Positions 1-7,262 of a DNA stretch of 35,382 nt are shown here, piece after piece. Position 1 is the first letter of the stretch, and every line of letters begins with the position of its first letter. This stretch comes from Dehalococcoidales bacterium. GTDB lineage: Bacteria > Chloroflexota > Dehalococcoidia > Dehalococcoidales > Fen-1064. A program made the position numbers and the translations under genes. A model generated the notes under the pieces. It made no database searches. It was not told the DNA's origin and saw only the letters and a list, made by a program, of their open reading frames with translations. The stretch lies in NCBI GenBank assembly GCA_020342155.1, contig CP070842.1, positions 291,397 to 326,778 of the forward strand. Direction: 5' to 3'.

Positions 1-62
1 TGGTTTGAGAGTACAGCCGCGAAGAACTCGGAAGGGTAGTGGCACTTCAGCCAGAGGGTCTG
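1..62 (-). pseudogene. Continuation of the dnaE2 frame beyond the in-frame stop, cut by the window edge
   Basis: Immediately after the TAA at 63-65 the same minus-strand frame reads QTLWLKCHYPSEFFAAVLSN with no further stop. This matches the conserved DnaE fingers segment that follows the AYGVLxY motif (YQTxxLKxHYPxEF). The polymerase gene therefore really extends off the left edge and the TAA is a single-codon interruption. Full-length family members run about 300 residues beyond this point. Confidence 0.75.
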
Positions 63-2279
63 TTAGGCAAGGACGCCGTAAGCGACCGCATGGGCCTTGC
101 AGAACCCGTAGGCAGCAAAGGCGGCCAATTGCTCAAAAATCTCCTCAGCTATTTTACTGCTCACGCCGTTTTTGCGACAACATGTTATAAAGGACTCCCG
201 CATCTTCTCCATTTCCTCGTCGGTACGGTCATGGGTCATCGCCCTCCTGAAACCATCGGCCTCGGCGTAGCTCATCCCGGCCAGGTCATGGGCCACCTCA
301 AGCACCTGCTCCTGGTAGAGTATCACCCCCAGTGTCTCCCCAAGAGCATCTCTGAGGTTGGGGTGCAGGTAGGTTACCGGTTCCTTACCGTGTCGCCTGG
401 GGAGGTAGAGCTTGTCCATGTTTGACTTGAGAGGGCCCGGCCTCACCAGCGCCAGGGAGACAATGATATCCTCGAAACGCTCCGGTAATAGTCTTCCAGC
501 CATCTCGCGCTGTGCCGGTGATTCCAGCTGGAAGGTGCCTATCGTCTTGCCATCGCGCAGCATGGCAAAGGCAGCCGGGTCATCCCCGGGTATCCTGTCG
601 AGGTCGATTGAGATACCATGGTTCTCCTCAATGTCGGACAGGGTATCCTCAATAACAGTCATCGTCGGCAGCGACAGGATGTCCATCTTGACGATGCCCA
701 GTTTCTCGATGTCGTCCTTGTCATACTGGCTGATGATATCGCCCCCGCTGGACCATTCCAGCGGGACAAGGTCGGAGAGCCGGCCGTCCCCGATGAGCAG
801 CCCGCCCAGATGGACGGAGAGGTGCTTGGGGAAGCTGTCTATGGTGGCACAGAGCTTAAAGAAATCGGCTAGCTCAGGACGCTTGTAGATTTCGCTCTTC
901 TTCAACTCAGGACGGGAATCGGCGTATTCCAGGAGCTGCGAGGCCGAGAGCCAGTGGATGCCATTGCAGGCTTCTTCGATAATCTCCTGGGGCATCTGCA
1001 GGGCCTTACCGACATCACGGATGGCCCCCCTGGCCAGGTAGGTGTTAATGGTGGCGACGCAGGCGACATTCTCAGCACCGTACTTCTCGCAGACGTAGTC
1101 CCTCACCTCGTCCCGCCGCCTGCGGTCGACATCCAAGTCGATGTCAGGGGGCTCGTGTCGCAGCGGGTGCATGAAGCGCTCAAAGAGCAGGTCATGCTCT
1201 ATCGGGTCAGCGATGCTGATATCCAGGACATATACTACGAGGCTATCGACAGCGCTTCCCCTGGCCTGACATCGAATGCCTCTTTCCTGTGCCCAATGGA
1301 CAATATCCCAGACAGCGAGGAAGTAACTGCAGAACCCGAGTTTTTTTATCGTGTCCAGCTCGTACTCCAGTCGTTGCTTTACACAAGAGGAGAGTGAACC
1401 GTATTTCCTTTGCGCTCCTTGGTAGGTCAGCTTAGACAGATAGCTGTAATCAGTTTCGCCTTCGGGCAGAGCAAATTTCGGGAAACGTGGCTTGCCCAGT
1501 TCCAGTTCCAGGTTACACCGAGAGGCTATCTCCTCAGTGTTAGCCAGTGCTTCAGGAATGTCGCGGAAGAGCCCATCCATTTCTTCGGAAGACTTGAGGT
1601 ACTGCTCTACTGTCCGAGGGCCTTGAAGTTGGGAGACGAAAATATTCCGGTCAATAGCATTAAGAAGCTCTTTGATGGTGTACTCCTCCATATCGGCGTA
1701 GTGGACGTTGTTGGTAGCGACCGTCGATAGTTTCTGTTGTCGGGCAAATTGGGCCAGCCGGTAGCTGTCACTGAGGCTCTTTCGCGACGGGTAGTTAATG
1801 AGCTCTATGAAGAAGTCGTCCTCATATACGTCCCGATAGAAGCAGGCAGCTCTGACCGCCTCCTCGTACTTGCACCGGCCAACAAGGTCAGGAATCTCTC
1901 CCTGGCGACAGCCCGACAGAGCGATAAGCCCGACACGAAACTGCCGCAGCGCTTCTCTGGTGGCCTGAGGTGGGCATTTACGTTTCGAGAGGTGGGCTTC
2001 TGTCAGCAGTCTGCACAGGTTGGAGTACCCCTGTTTGTCCTTGCAGAGAAGGGTCAGGTGATGGTCGCCCTCAACGTTAACCTCGGCACCTATGATAGGC
2101 TTGATGCCGCAGACTATTGCCTTCTCGTAGAACCTGATAGCGCCGGTCAGCCGGTTGTGGTCGGTGAGGGCCAGGACTGGCATTTCCAGTGCCCGGGCCT
2201 TTTCCAGGAGACGGTCAATGGTAGAAGCGCCATCCAGAAAGCTATATGGGGAATGGACATGGAGGTGAATGAAGCTCAT
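63..2279 (-). CDS. dnaE2: Error-prone DNA polymerase III alpha subunit (DnaE2/ImuC type), stopped early by an in-frame TAA
   Basis: This is a C-family replicative-type polymerase of the kind used for translesion synthesis. The N-terminal PHP domain keeps its metal-site motifs: HLHVHS at residues 5-10, TDH at 39-41, GAEV at 64-67, SGC at 122-124 and NNVH at 190-193. The palm holds the catalytic pair in PDIDLD (D379, D381) and the third aspartate in KMD (D533). Motifs such as GYSNLCRLLTEAH and the EPPDID block look more like DnaE2/ImuC than housekeeping DnaE, which is family knowledge. The frame reads GFCKAHAVAYGVLA and then TAA at 63-65, where relatives have a tyrosine before QT. The homologous frame stays open beyond the stop, so the 738-residue product would lack the rest of the fingers and the C-terminal domains. 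The gene lies 14 bases downstream of a DUF6504-like gene, in the same transcript and under a LexA-like box. It is either a recent pseudogene or contains a sequence error. Confidence 0.85.
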   Translation of the reverse strand: MSFIHLHVHSPYSFLDGASTIDRLLEKARALEMPVLALTDHNRLTGAIRFYEKAIVCGIKPIIGAEVNVEGDHHLTLLCKDKQGYSNLCRLLTEAHLSKRKCPPQATREALRQFRVGLIALSGCRQGEIPDLVGRCKYEEAVRAACFYRDVYEDDFFIELINYPSRKSLSDSYRLAQFARQQKLSTVATNNVHYADMEEYTIKELLNAIDRNIFVSQLQGPRTVEQYLKSSEEMDGLFRDIPEALANTEEIASRCNLELELGKPRFPKFALPEGETDYSYLSKLTYQGAQRKYGSLSSCVKQRLEYELDTIKKLGFCSYFLAVWDIVHWAQERGIRCQARGSAVDSLVVYVLDISIADPIEHDLLFERFMHPLRHEPPDIDLDVDRRRRDEVRDYVCEKYGAENVACVATINTYLARGAIRDVGKALQMPQEIIEEACNGIHWLSASQLLEYADSRPELKKSEIYKRPELADFFKLCATIDSFPKHLSVHLGGLLIGDGRLSDLVPLEWSSGGDIISQYDKDDIEKLGIVKMDILSLPTMTVIEDTLSDIEENHGISIDLDRIPGDDPAAFAMLRDGKTIGTFQLESPAQREMAGRLLPERFEDIIVSLALVRPGPLKSNMDKLYLPRRHGKEPVTYLHPNLRDALGETLGVILYQEQVLEVAHDLAGMSYAEADGFRRAMTHDRTDEEMEKMRESFITCCRKNGVSSKIAEEIFEQLAAFAAYGFCKAHAVAYGVLA

Positions 2280-2293
2280 CGGGTTATCCTTAT

Positions 2294-2542
2294 CTAATCA
2301 AGTACTCTACTCAGGAACCACTGCTCACCGAGACGATAAAGTTCGTATGTACCCTCGCTGGAGTTTTGGGCGTTTACTCGAATAAAGAAACGCACGGCTT
2401 TACCATGCCACCACTCGGAGGGTTCCCACCACCAGCTGTGGACTTCCACCACTCTGTAAAGCCGCCGCCGCCATATGAATGCGGTGAGCATTGAGTCATT
2501 ATCGGCATGAGCTTTGACTGGTTCACCAATTAGCTTCGACAT
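2294..2542 (-). CDS. DUF6504-like small protein, first gene of the error-prone polymerase transcript
   Basis: This predicted protein of about 82 residues is rich in aromatic and basic residues (motifs SWWWEPSEWW and YELYRLGEQWFLSRVLD). It resembles DUF6504, a small family often found next to Y-family or DnaE2 polymerases in Actinobacteria and Chloroflexi; that family assignment is from memory of the pattern. Its function is unknown. I choose the ATG at 2542 because a GGAG lies 8 bases upstream, while the more distal ATG at 2575 overlaps the predicted -10 box and so would not be in the transcript. It ends 14 bases before the dnaE2 start, which implies co-transcription. Confidence 0.6.
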   Translation of the reverse strand: MSKLIGEPVKAHADNDSMLTAFIWRRRLYRVVEVHSWWWEPSEWWHGKAVRFFIRVNAQNSSEGTYELYRLGEQWFLSRVLD

Positions 2543-2573
2543 GGTAATAACTCCAAAAGGGCAAAGGGATACC

Positions 2574-2603
2574 ATTATAATAGAACACGTGTACTATTGT
2601 CAA
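2574..2603 (-). promoter_or_regulatory. Near-consensus sigma-70 promoter for the DUF6504-dnaE2 transcript
   Basis: On the minus strand a perfect -35 TTGACA (2598-2603) and a perfect -10 TATAAT (2574-2579) are separated by 18 bases. Transcription would start near 2567, about 25 bases before the chosen start codon. Such a strong promoter on an error-prone polymerase would be expected to need tight repression. Confidence 0.7.
2583..2594. promoter_or_regulatory. LexA-like (SOS) operator inside the promoter spacer
   Basis: The sequence GAACACGTGTAC matches the Gram-positive-type SOS box GAAC-N4-GTTC with one mismatch and sits between the -35 and -10 boxes. LexA of Dehalococcoides, a relative of the suspected host, is reported to use the Gram-positive type of box. 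Its position would block RNA polymerase, and DnaE2-type polymerases are classic SOS genes. The site is inferred from sequence alone. Confidence 0.6.
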
Positions 2604-2651
2604 CAGGATATTAATGGTAATGCGCCCTGTTCCGAAGATGTATGTTACCTC

Positions 2652-2674
2652 TAGTGTAAATGTTTGCTATTATA
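2652..2674 (+). promoter_or_regulatory. Possible weak promoter for the DUF72 gene
   Basis: TATTAT resembles a -10 box and lies about 17 bases downstream of a poor -35 candidate, TTACCT, around 2645. A GGAG and the ATG at 2699 follow. The pairing is weak and offered only as the best candidate in the divergent intergenic region. Confidence 0.3.
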
Positions 2675-2698
2675 TAGTGACTGTGGTGGAGTGAAATA

Positions 2699-3535
2699 AT
2701 GGCGGACTCGTCTAACCTGTATATCGGCACCTCTGGCTGGTCCTACCCAAAGGGTGAAGGTACCTGGAACGGCTACTTCTATCCCAAGGGTAAGGTCAAC
2801 GAGCTTGAGTACTACAGTCAGTTTTTTAAAACTGTGGAGCTAAACAGCTCGTTCTACCGGCCTCCGAATCCAGGCTACGCCTATAACTGGGTCCGCAGGA
2901 CCCCTGCTGACTTTCTCTTTGCCGTCAAGCTCTGGCAGAAATTCACCCATCCAAAGATGTACAAGGAGGCTACCGGGAAGGAAGCAGTAATATATCAAGA
3001 GGATGTTGACCTGTTTCTGGGTAGTATCGAGCCGCTGATTAAATCCGGAAAGCTGGGTGCTATCCTGGCGCAGTTCCCGCCCAGCTTTAAGAATGATGAC
3101 TTCGGGAAGGAAATCCTGGAAGCAGTTATCATGATATTTGGCCAGTACCGCCTTGCTGTGGAACTTAGACATCGTAGCTGGAGTGATGATGAAGATATCG
3201 CTCGGTTGCTCCGGGACAACAATGTGGCGTGGGTGCAGATTGATGAGCCAAAGTTTAAGTCTTCAATTGCACAAGAACTCCCGACAACGTCCGATATGGC
3301 CTACTTTCGCTTCCACGGCAGGAATGCTGAGATGTGGTGGAAGGGTGATAGTGAGACGCGCTACAAATATCTCTACTCACCGGAAGAGATGACTGAACTA
3401 ACTGAGAAGGTAAGATTAGCTTCAGAACAGACCGGATTGCTCTTCGCGTTTTTCAATAATCACTGGCAGGGATATGCACCGCGCAATGCTATTGACATGA
3501 TGAAGTCACTACAGTTGCCGTTAAAATCACCTTAA
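2699..3535 (+). CDS. DUF72 (YecE-like) TIM-barrel protein
   Basis: The 278-residue product shows the conserved blocks of the DUF72 family: GTSGWSY at 10-16, the YYSQFFKTVELNSSFYRPP region at 38-56, AVELRHRSW at 153-161, YFRFHGR at 202-208 and FFNNHWQGYAPRNA at 251-264. The family has a TIM-barrel fold related to xylose-isomerase-like enzymes and no firmly established reaction. Length is typical and there is no signal peptide, so it is probably cytoplasmic. GGAG lies seven bases upstream of the ATG. It is divergent from the polymerase cassette and convergent with the GyrI-like gene, so it is probably transcribed alone. The family call is firm, but its role is unknown. Confidence 0.9.
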   Translation: MADSSNLYIGTSGWSYPKGEGTWNGYFYPKGKVNELEYYSQFFKTVELNSSFYRPPNPGYAYNWVRRTPADFLFAVKLWQKFTHPKMYKEATGKEAVIYQEDVDLFLGSIEPLIKSGKLGAILAQFPPSFKNDDFGKEILEAVIMIFGQYRLAVELRHRSWSDDEDIARLLRDNNVAWVQIDEPKFKSSIAQELPTTSDMAYFRFHGRNAEMWWKGDSETRYKYLYSPEEMTELTEKVRLASEQTGLLFAFFNNHWQGYAPRNAIDMMKSLQLPLKSP

Positions 3536-3581
3536 GGTGTACGGAGCTCAGATTACGAGGCTCGACTCAATCTCAAGAACT

Positions 3582-4064
3582 CTACCTTTTGCGTACCGGG
3601 AACCTGATTTCCGTGAGTGGTTCACCGGATGGCGCTTGCGCAGGGTCATTGAAATAGGCCTCTTCGGGTGGGCCGTTCGTTTCGTACCCGTTTTCCTCGA
3701 CCCAGAGTGCTAGGGCCTGATAGGTCTCTTCCAGTTTTTCATAAGGCCCCCGGTGCATCACTGCGGCTACCTGAGTGGTTCCCAGGCGGTTCACTCCTAA
3801 GCCCTCGCCATCTGGTTCGCTTTCTGTGATATCGTCTGATATCTGGCTGCGTAGCTCCCACCGCAGTTCGTCATCAGGGACCTGCCCGGGTATATCATAA
3901 TAGACCGCAATCGCCGGGCCGTGTGCTTTGTATCCCTTCTCGCCAATCCAGCTATACAGCCTGCCAAAGGCTGTGGGAATCTGGTCGAAGTGCCCTTTTA
4001 CGGCGATGAAGGCCACCGTTGCAGGCTCGGTCTTTTTAACCGTTACTTCTATTGCGGAACCCAT
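3582..4064 (-). CDS. GyrI-like / AraC effector-binding domain protein
   Basis: This stand-alone GyrI-like (SHS2, BmrR C-terminal type) small-molecule-binding domain of about 160 residues has two repeated halves. Each half contains a GPAIAVYYD- or GPPEEAYFND-type strand, and a VAAVMHRGPYEKLEETYQALALWVEENGY block lies between them. Family members bind hydrophobic ligands, act as effector domains of regulators, or hydrolyse cyclopropanoid toxins. No DNA-binding domain is attached here. AGGAGG lies only two bases from the ATG at 4067 and five bases from the next ATG at 4064, so the second ATG is the better start. The upstream region contains a strong palindrome at 4187-4210 that could control this gene. 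Confidence 0.85.
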   Translation of the reverse strand: MGSAIEVTVKKTEPATVAFIAVKGHFDQIPTAFGRLYSWIGEKGYKAHGPAIAVYYDIPGQVPDDELRWELRSQISDDITESEPDGEGLGVNRLGTTQVAAVMHRGPYEKLEETYQALALWVEENGYETNGPPEEAYFNDPAQAPSGEPLTEIRFPVRKR

Positions 4065-4186
4065 CATTACCTCCTGAAAACCGGAATATGGTGGCAGTCT
4101 GTGACTATGATTGTATCACCGTGTTGAGTTATTCACAAAGCGGGTCGTCTTAAAGTCTCACCCATTGTTTACCCTTATTACCTCCA

Positions 4187-4210
4187 AAATAGTACTGTCT
4201 AGTACTATTT
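4187..4210. promoter_or_regulatory. Perfect 10-base inverted repeat, operator-like
   Basis: AAATAGTACT (4187-4196) and AGTACTATTT (4201-4210) are exact reverse complements separated by GTCT. The site lies between the divergent GyrI-like gene and the HTH gene at 4337. It has no T-run and is AT-rich with a symmetric core, which fits a dimeric repressor operator better than a terminator. Candidate ligands are the neighbouring HTH protein or an off-window regulator. Confidence 0.5.
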
Positions 4211-4266
4211 GCTAATTAAAGAGGACGTTTGGGTGATTGTCATAAATATTAATAATAGTGTACAAA

Positions 4267-4288
4267 TATAACTATAACTATATAACTA
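4267..4288. repeat. Three TATAACTA direct repeats in an AT-rich leader
   Basis: TATAACTA occurs at 4267-4274, 4273-4280 and 4281-4288, just ahead of the HTH-kinase operon. The AT-rich tract may be promoter DNA or a protein-binding array. Chance in low-complexity sequence is a real alternative. Confidence 0.35.
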
Positions 4289-4336
4289 TATCTGAATATA
4301 TTTGATTGGTGATAATACGTATTTGAGGCTGATTAC

Positions 4337-4567
4337 ATGCCTTTGACATTGAATGGTAGAAAATTCTACAGGACTTCTGAAGCCTGCGCCAAGGCAGGTG
4401 TCAGCAGAATGACATTGCTGCGGTGGGTCAGAGACGGCTCCTTTCCCGATGTAGAACACCGGGACTGGAGGGGTTGGAGACTATTTACCAATAATGACGT
4501 GGCCAGACTGAAGGCCAAGGTCAATCATGTCCAGAGGATTGGGCAAGTTGTAAATAAAGAGAGATGA
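4337..4567 (+). CDS. Small MerR/excisionase-like helix-turn-helix protein
   Basis: This 76-residue protein carries a winged HTH of the MerR/excisionase fold. The helices are in YRTSEACAKAGVSRMTLLRWVRDG (residues 11-34), followed by a wing GWRLFTNNDVARLKAKV. It lacks an effector domain, so it is likely a DNA-binding switch or architectural protein. GAGG lies eight bases before the ATG. It is the first gene of an apparent operon with the PAS kinase (54-base gap) and the two response regulators, and may autoregulate through the upstream palindrome or the TATAACTA repeats. That link is inference. Confidence 0.8.
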   Translation: MPLTLNGRKFYRTSEACAKAGVSRMTLLRWVRDGSFPDVEHRDWRGWRLFTNNDVARLKAKVNHVQRIGQVVNKER

Positions 4568-4620
4568 GTAAGCGACACTGAAAAGGCTGAGTAATTTGCG
4601 ATTGGTAGGGCGATAAGCAG

Positions 4621-6798
4621 ATGGTAGGAGCAGTAGAAAAAAACAAACCAGTACCTGACGTAAGCATAGAAGAGGATATTTTCCAGATTGTATCACTCAG
4701 ATCACCGGCCGGGATGTACGTTGTCCAGGACGGGAAGTTTGTCTTTGCTAATCCCCAGTTCCTCAATGACGAGGGCTATGCTCAGGACGAAATGCTCGGT
4801 TCAGAGCCTCTGGCTATGGTCCACCCGGAAGACAGAGAGAGGGTAAGGCAAAACGCGGTGGAAATGTTGAAGGGAATGCGTACCGCACCTTATGAGTTCA
4901 GGACTATCAGCAATACCGGGGAGATAAGGTGGCTCATGGAGACGGTCGCACCAATCCAGTACCGGGGAAAACGGGCTACCCTGGGTAATGTTCTGGATAT
5001 TACCGAACAGAAGCAGGCGGAACAGGAACTTCGCGAAAGCCGGCATCGATTCAGGGACCTGGTTAATCTTCTGCCACAAGGCGTCTATGAAATAGACGAG
5101 AACTACATAATCACTTTCGCTAACCAGCAGTCTATTGAGATGCTTGGCTATGCTACAGAAGAAGTGAATGCTAATCCCTTGAATGCCCTCGACACCTGCA
5201 TCCCTGAAGAACGGGAAAGAATGGAAGAAAATATCCAGAGGATGTTGAAAGGTGAGAAACTGGGTGGCATTGAATATACGTTACTCAGGAGAGATGGGAC
5301 AACGCTCCCGGTTATTATTTACTCTACATCCATAATAAGAGATGGTAAGGCTGTCGGACTGAGGGGCGTGATTGTTGATATCACCGAGCGGAAACAGGCG
5401 GAGGCTATCTTCCAGACGATATCGTTGAGCTCGCCTGTGAGCATATTCATATCACAGGATGGGAAGTTCGTCTTTGCCAATCATCGGTTCCTCGACGATA
5501 CTGGTTTTACTGAAGATGAACTGCTCAATACCGGACACTACGAACTTGTTCACCCGGAAGACAGGGAGATGGTAAGGCGAAATGCAGTGGAAATGCTAAA
5601 GGGGGTACGTACTACTCCATTTGAGTACAGGTCTTTTACAAAAGCCGGGGAAGTGGTTTGGGCTGCAGAGACAATTGCCTCAATCCAATATCAAGGGAAA
5701 AGCGCTGTCTTGGGGAATGTCCTGGACATCACCGAACAGAAGCAGGCGGAACAGGAACTCAAGGCTCAGAAGGACCTGATTGACCACATACTGGCCACAA
5801 TACCGGATGCGGTTCTCGTTGTGGGTAAAGACAACGGTGTAGTTCTGGCCAATGCAGCATTCTACGATACTTTTAGTATGAATATGCACGAAGTGGAAGG
5901 GAGTTCAATAAGCGAACTCATTCCCGGTTCTGGTCTATCGGAGTCGTTGCCAAGGATATTACTGGAACAGGAGCCTCAGATAGATTTAGAGTTCAGATAT
6001 AAGTCAAACGGACATAATAAGACACTAGTAGCTACCATAATGAAGATGGGGGAAGAGGAAGCCCTGGTTATACTCAAAGACGTGACTGAGGAGCGACAAA
6101 AACAGGAAAGGCTGTTTCTCACTGACCGCCTGTCTTCTATTGGTGAGATGTCAGCCGGTGTTGCTCACGAGCTTAACAATCCGCTTACCGGAATTGTCTC
6201 ACTCGCTCAATTACTGCTTGAGGACAATCCTCCCGATGAGCTCAGGGAGGATATCAGTGACATCCATAACGAGGCGCAACGCGCTGCCACGATAGTAAGA
6301 AACCTGCTAGCCTTTAGCCGAAAACATGCCCCTGTGCGGGAAGCAACGCAGATAAATAAGCTGATAGAAGACGTCCTGCGATTGCGCGCCTATGAACACA
6401 GAGTAAGTAATATCGAAGTGCAGACTCAACTTGCCCCCTATCTCACTGAGGTAATAGTCGACTACCATCAGATGCAGCAGGTTTTTCTCAACATCGTTCT
6501 CAATGCAGAAAGCGCCATGGCTGAAACTCGCAATCCAGGATTACTGACCATTACCACCGAGAGGTTCAATGGTCATGTCAGGATTTCCATTTCCGATAGT
6601 GGTCCCGGGATTCCCCAGGAAAACCTGAATCGGTTGTTTGATCCCTTTTTTACCACCAAGGAAGTAGGTAAGGGAACAGGCTTGGGACTAAGTATCTGCT
6701 ATGGCATAGTAACTCAGCACGGCGGTAAGGTATATGTGCAAAGCGAGGCAGGCAAGGGAGCTACCTTCATCGTGGAGCTACCCCTTGAGGGTCAATAA
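4621..6798 (+). CDS. Soluble multi-PAS sensor histidine kinase
   Basis: The 725-residue protein has four PAS domains (about 20-135, 140-258, 262-380 and 385-490), each of the first three ending in a DITEQKQAE or DITERKQAE linker. A HisKA domain with phospho-acceptor H516 in GVAHELNNPL follows. The HATPase domain shows an N-box (NIVLNAESAM, about 622), DSGPGIP (about 659) and GKGTGLGLS (about 684). No membrane segment or signal peptide is visible, so it should sense a cytoplasmic cue such as redox state or a small ligand. No cofactor residues identify the ligand. PAS1 and PAS3 are near copies of each other. It sits 54 bases after the HTH gene and 16 bases before a lone receiver, its probable phosphotransfer partner. 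Confidence 0.92.
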   Translation: MVGAVEKNKPVPDVSIEEDIFQIVSLRSPAGMYVVQDGKFVFANPQFLNDEGYAQDEMLGSEPLAMVHPEDRERVRQNAVEMLKGMRTAPYEFRTISNTGEIRWLMETVAPIQYRGKRATLGNVLDITEQKQAEQELRESRHRFRDLVNLLPQGVYEIDENYIITFANQQSIEMLGYATEEVNANPLNALDTCIPEERERMEENIQRMLKGEKLGGIEYTLLRRDGTTLPVIIYSTSIIRDGKAVGLRGVIVDITERKQAEAIFQTISLSSPVSIFISQDGKFVFANHRFLDDTGFTEDELLNTGHYELVHPEDREMVRRNAVEMLKGVRTTPFEYRSFTKAGEVVWAAETIASIQYQGKSAVLGNVLDITEQKQAEQELKAQKDLIDHILATIPDAVLVVGKDNGVVLANAAFYDTFSMNMHEVEGSSISELIPGSGLSESLPRILLEQEPQIDLEFRYKSNGHNKTLVATIMKMGEEEALVILKDVTEERQKQERLFLTDRLSSIGEMSAGVAHELNNPLTGIVSLAQLLLEDNPPDELREDISDIHNEAQRAATIVRNLLAFSRKHAPVREATQINKLIEDVLRLRAYEHRVSNIEVQTQLAPYLTEVIVDYHQMQQVFLNIVLNAESAMAETRNPGLLTITTERFNGHVRISISDSGPGIPQENLNRLFDPFFTTKEVGKGTGLGLSICYGIVTQHGGKVYVQSEAGKGATFIVELPLEGQ

Positions 6799-6814
6799 AT
6801 GATGGAGCATTCGT

Positions 6815-7222
6815 ATGGATAGTAGTGGTAGAGATGGAATGAGAGCCTTGGTGATTGAGGATGAACCGGTTATCGCGCGGGTATGCCAACGGGTGCTTAC
6901 GGCTGAAGGGTTCGAGGTGGAGATAGCTGTTAACGGGATGGTAGCCAAGGACATGTTGGATAGAAAACAGTATCATCTTTTTCTCAGCGATATTAGGACG
7001 CCTGAGATGAACGGTATTGAGTTCTACTGGTATCTAAAGGAGGAATATCCGGAGCTGGCTGACCGGGTGGTATTCACCACCGGTGATGTTCTGAGCGATG
7101 AAGTTAAGGCATTCGTAACAATAGAGCCGGATGTGTCGCTTATACCGAAGCCGTTTGCTCCTGATGAGCTGAGAGTGGTGGTGAGAGAGACCATGGAGCG
7201 GATAAATTTGCCGGTTCCCTGA
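6815..7222 (+). CDS. Single-domain response regulator (receiver only)
   Basis: The 135-residue product is a CheY-like receiver with acidic pair E15-D16, phospho-acceptor D59 in LSDIRTPEMNG, T88/T89 in FTTGD and K112 in PKPF. It has no output domain, so it probably relays phosphate or binds a target protein. The ATG at 6815 has a GGAG eight bases upstream, while a second in-frame ATG at 6839 lies closer to the conserved start of the fold. The gene lies between the PAS kinase and the HD-GYP regulator, which suggests a branched or phosphorelay pathway. Confidence 0.9.
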   Translation: MDSSGRDGMRALVIEDEPVIARVCQRVLTAEGFEVEIAVNGMVAKDMLDRKQYHLFLSDIRTPEMNGIEFYWYLKEEYPELADRVVFTTGDVLSDEVKAFVTIEPDVSLIPKPFAPDELRVVVRETMERINLPVP

Positions 7223-7262
7223 ACAGGAATAGAGACCGAGAATAAAGAGGAACCAAGAAAGA

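Noticed and set aside
618..1397. Several plus-strand open frames of 80-150 codons inside the polymerase gene
   Set aside because: They lie antisense to a conserved polymerase sequence, have no ribosome sites and are frame shadows.
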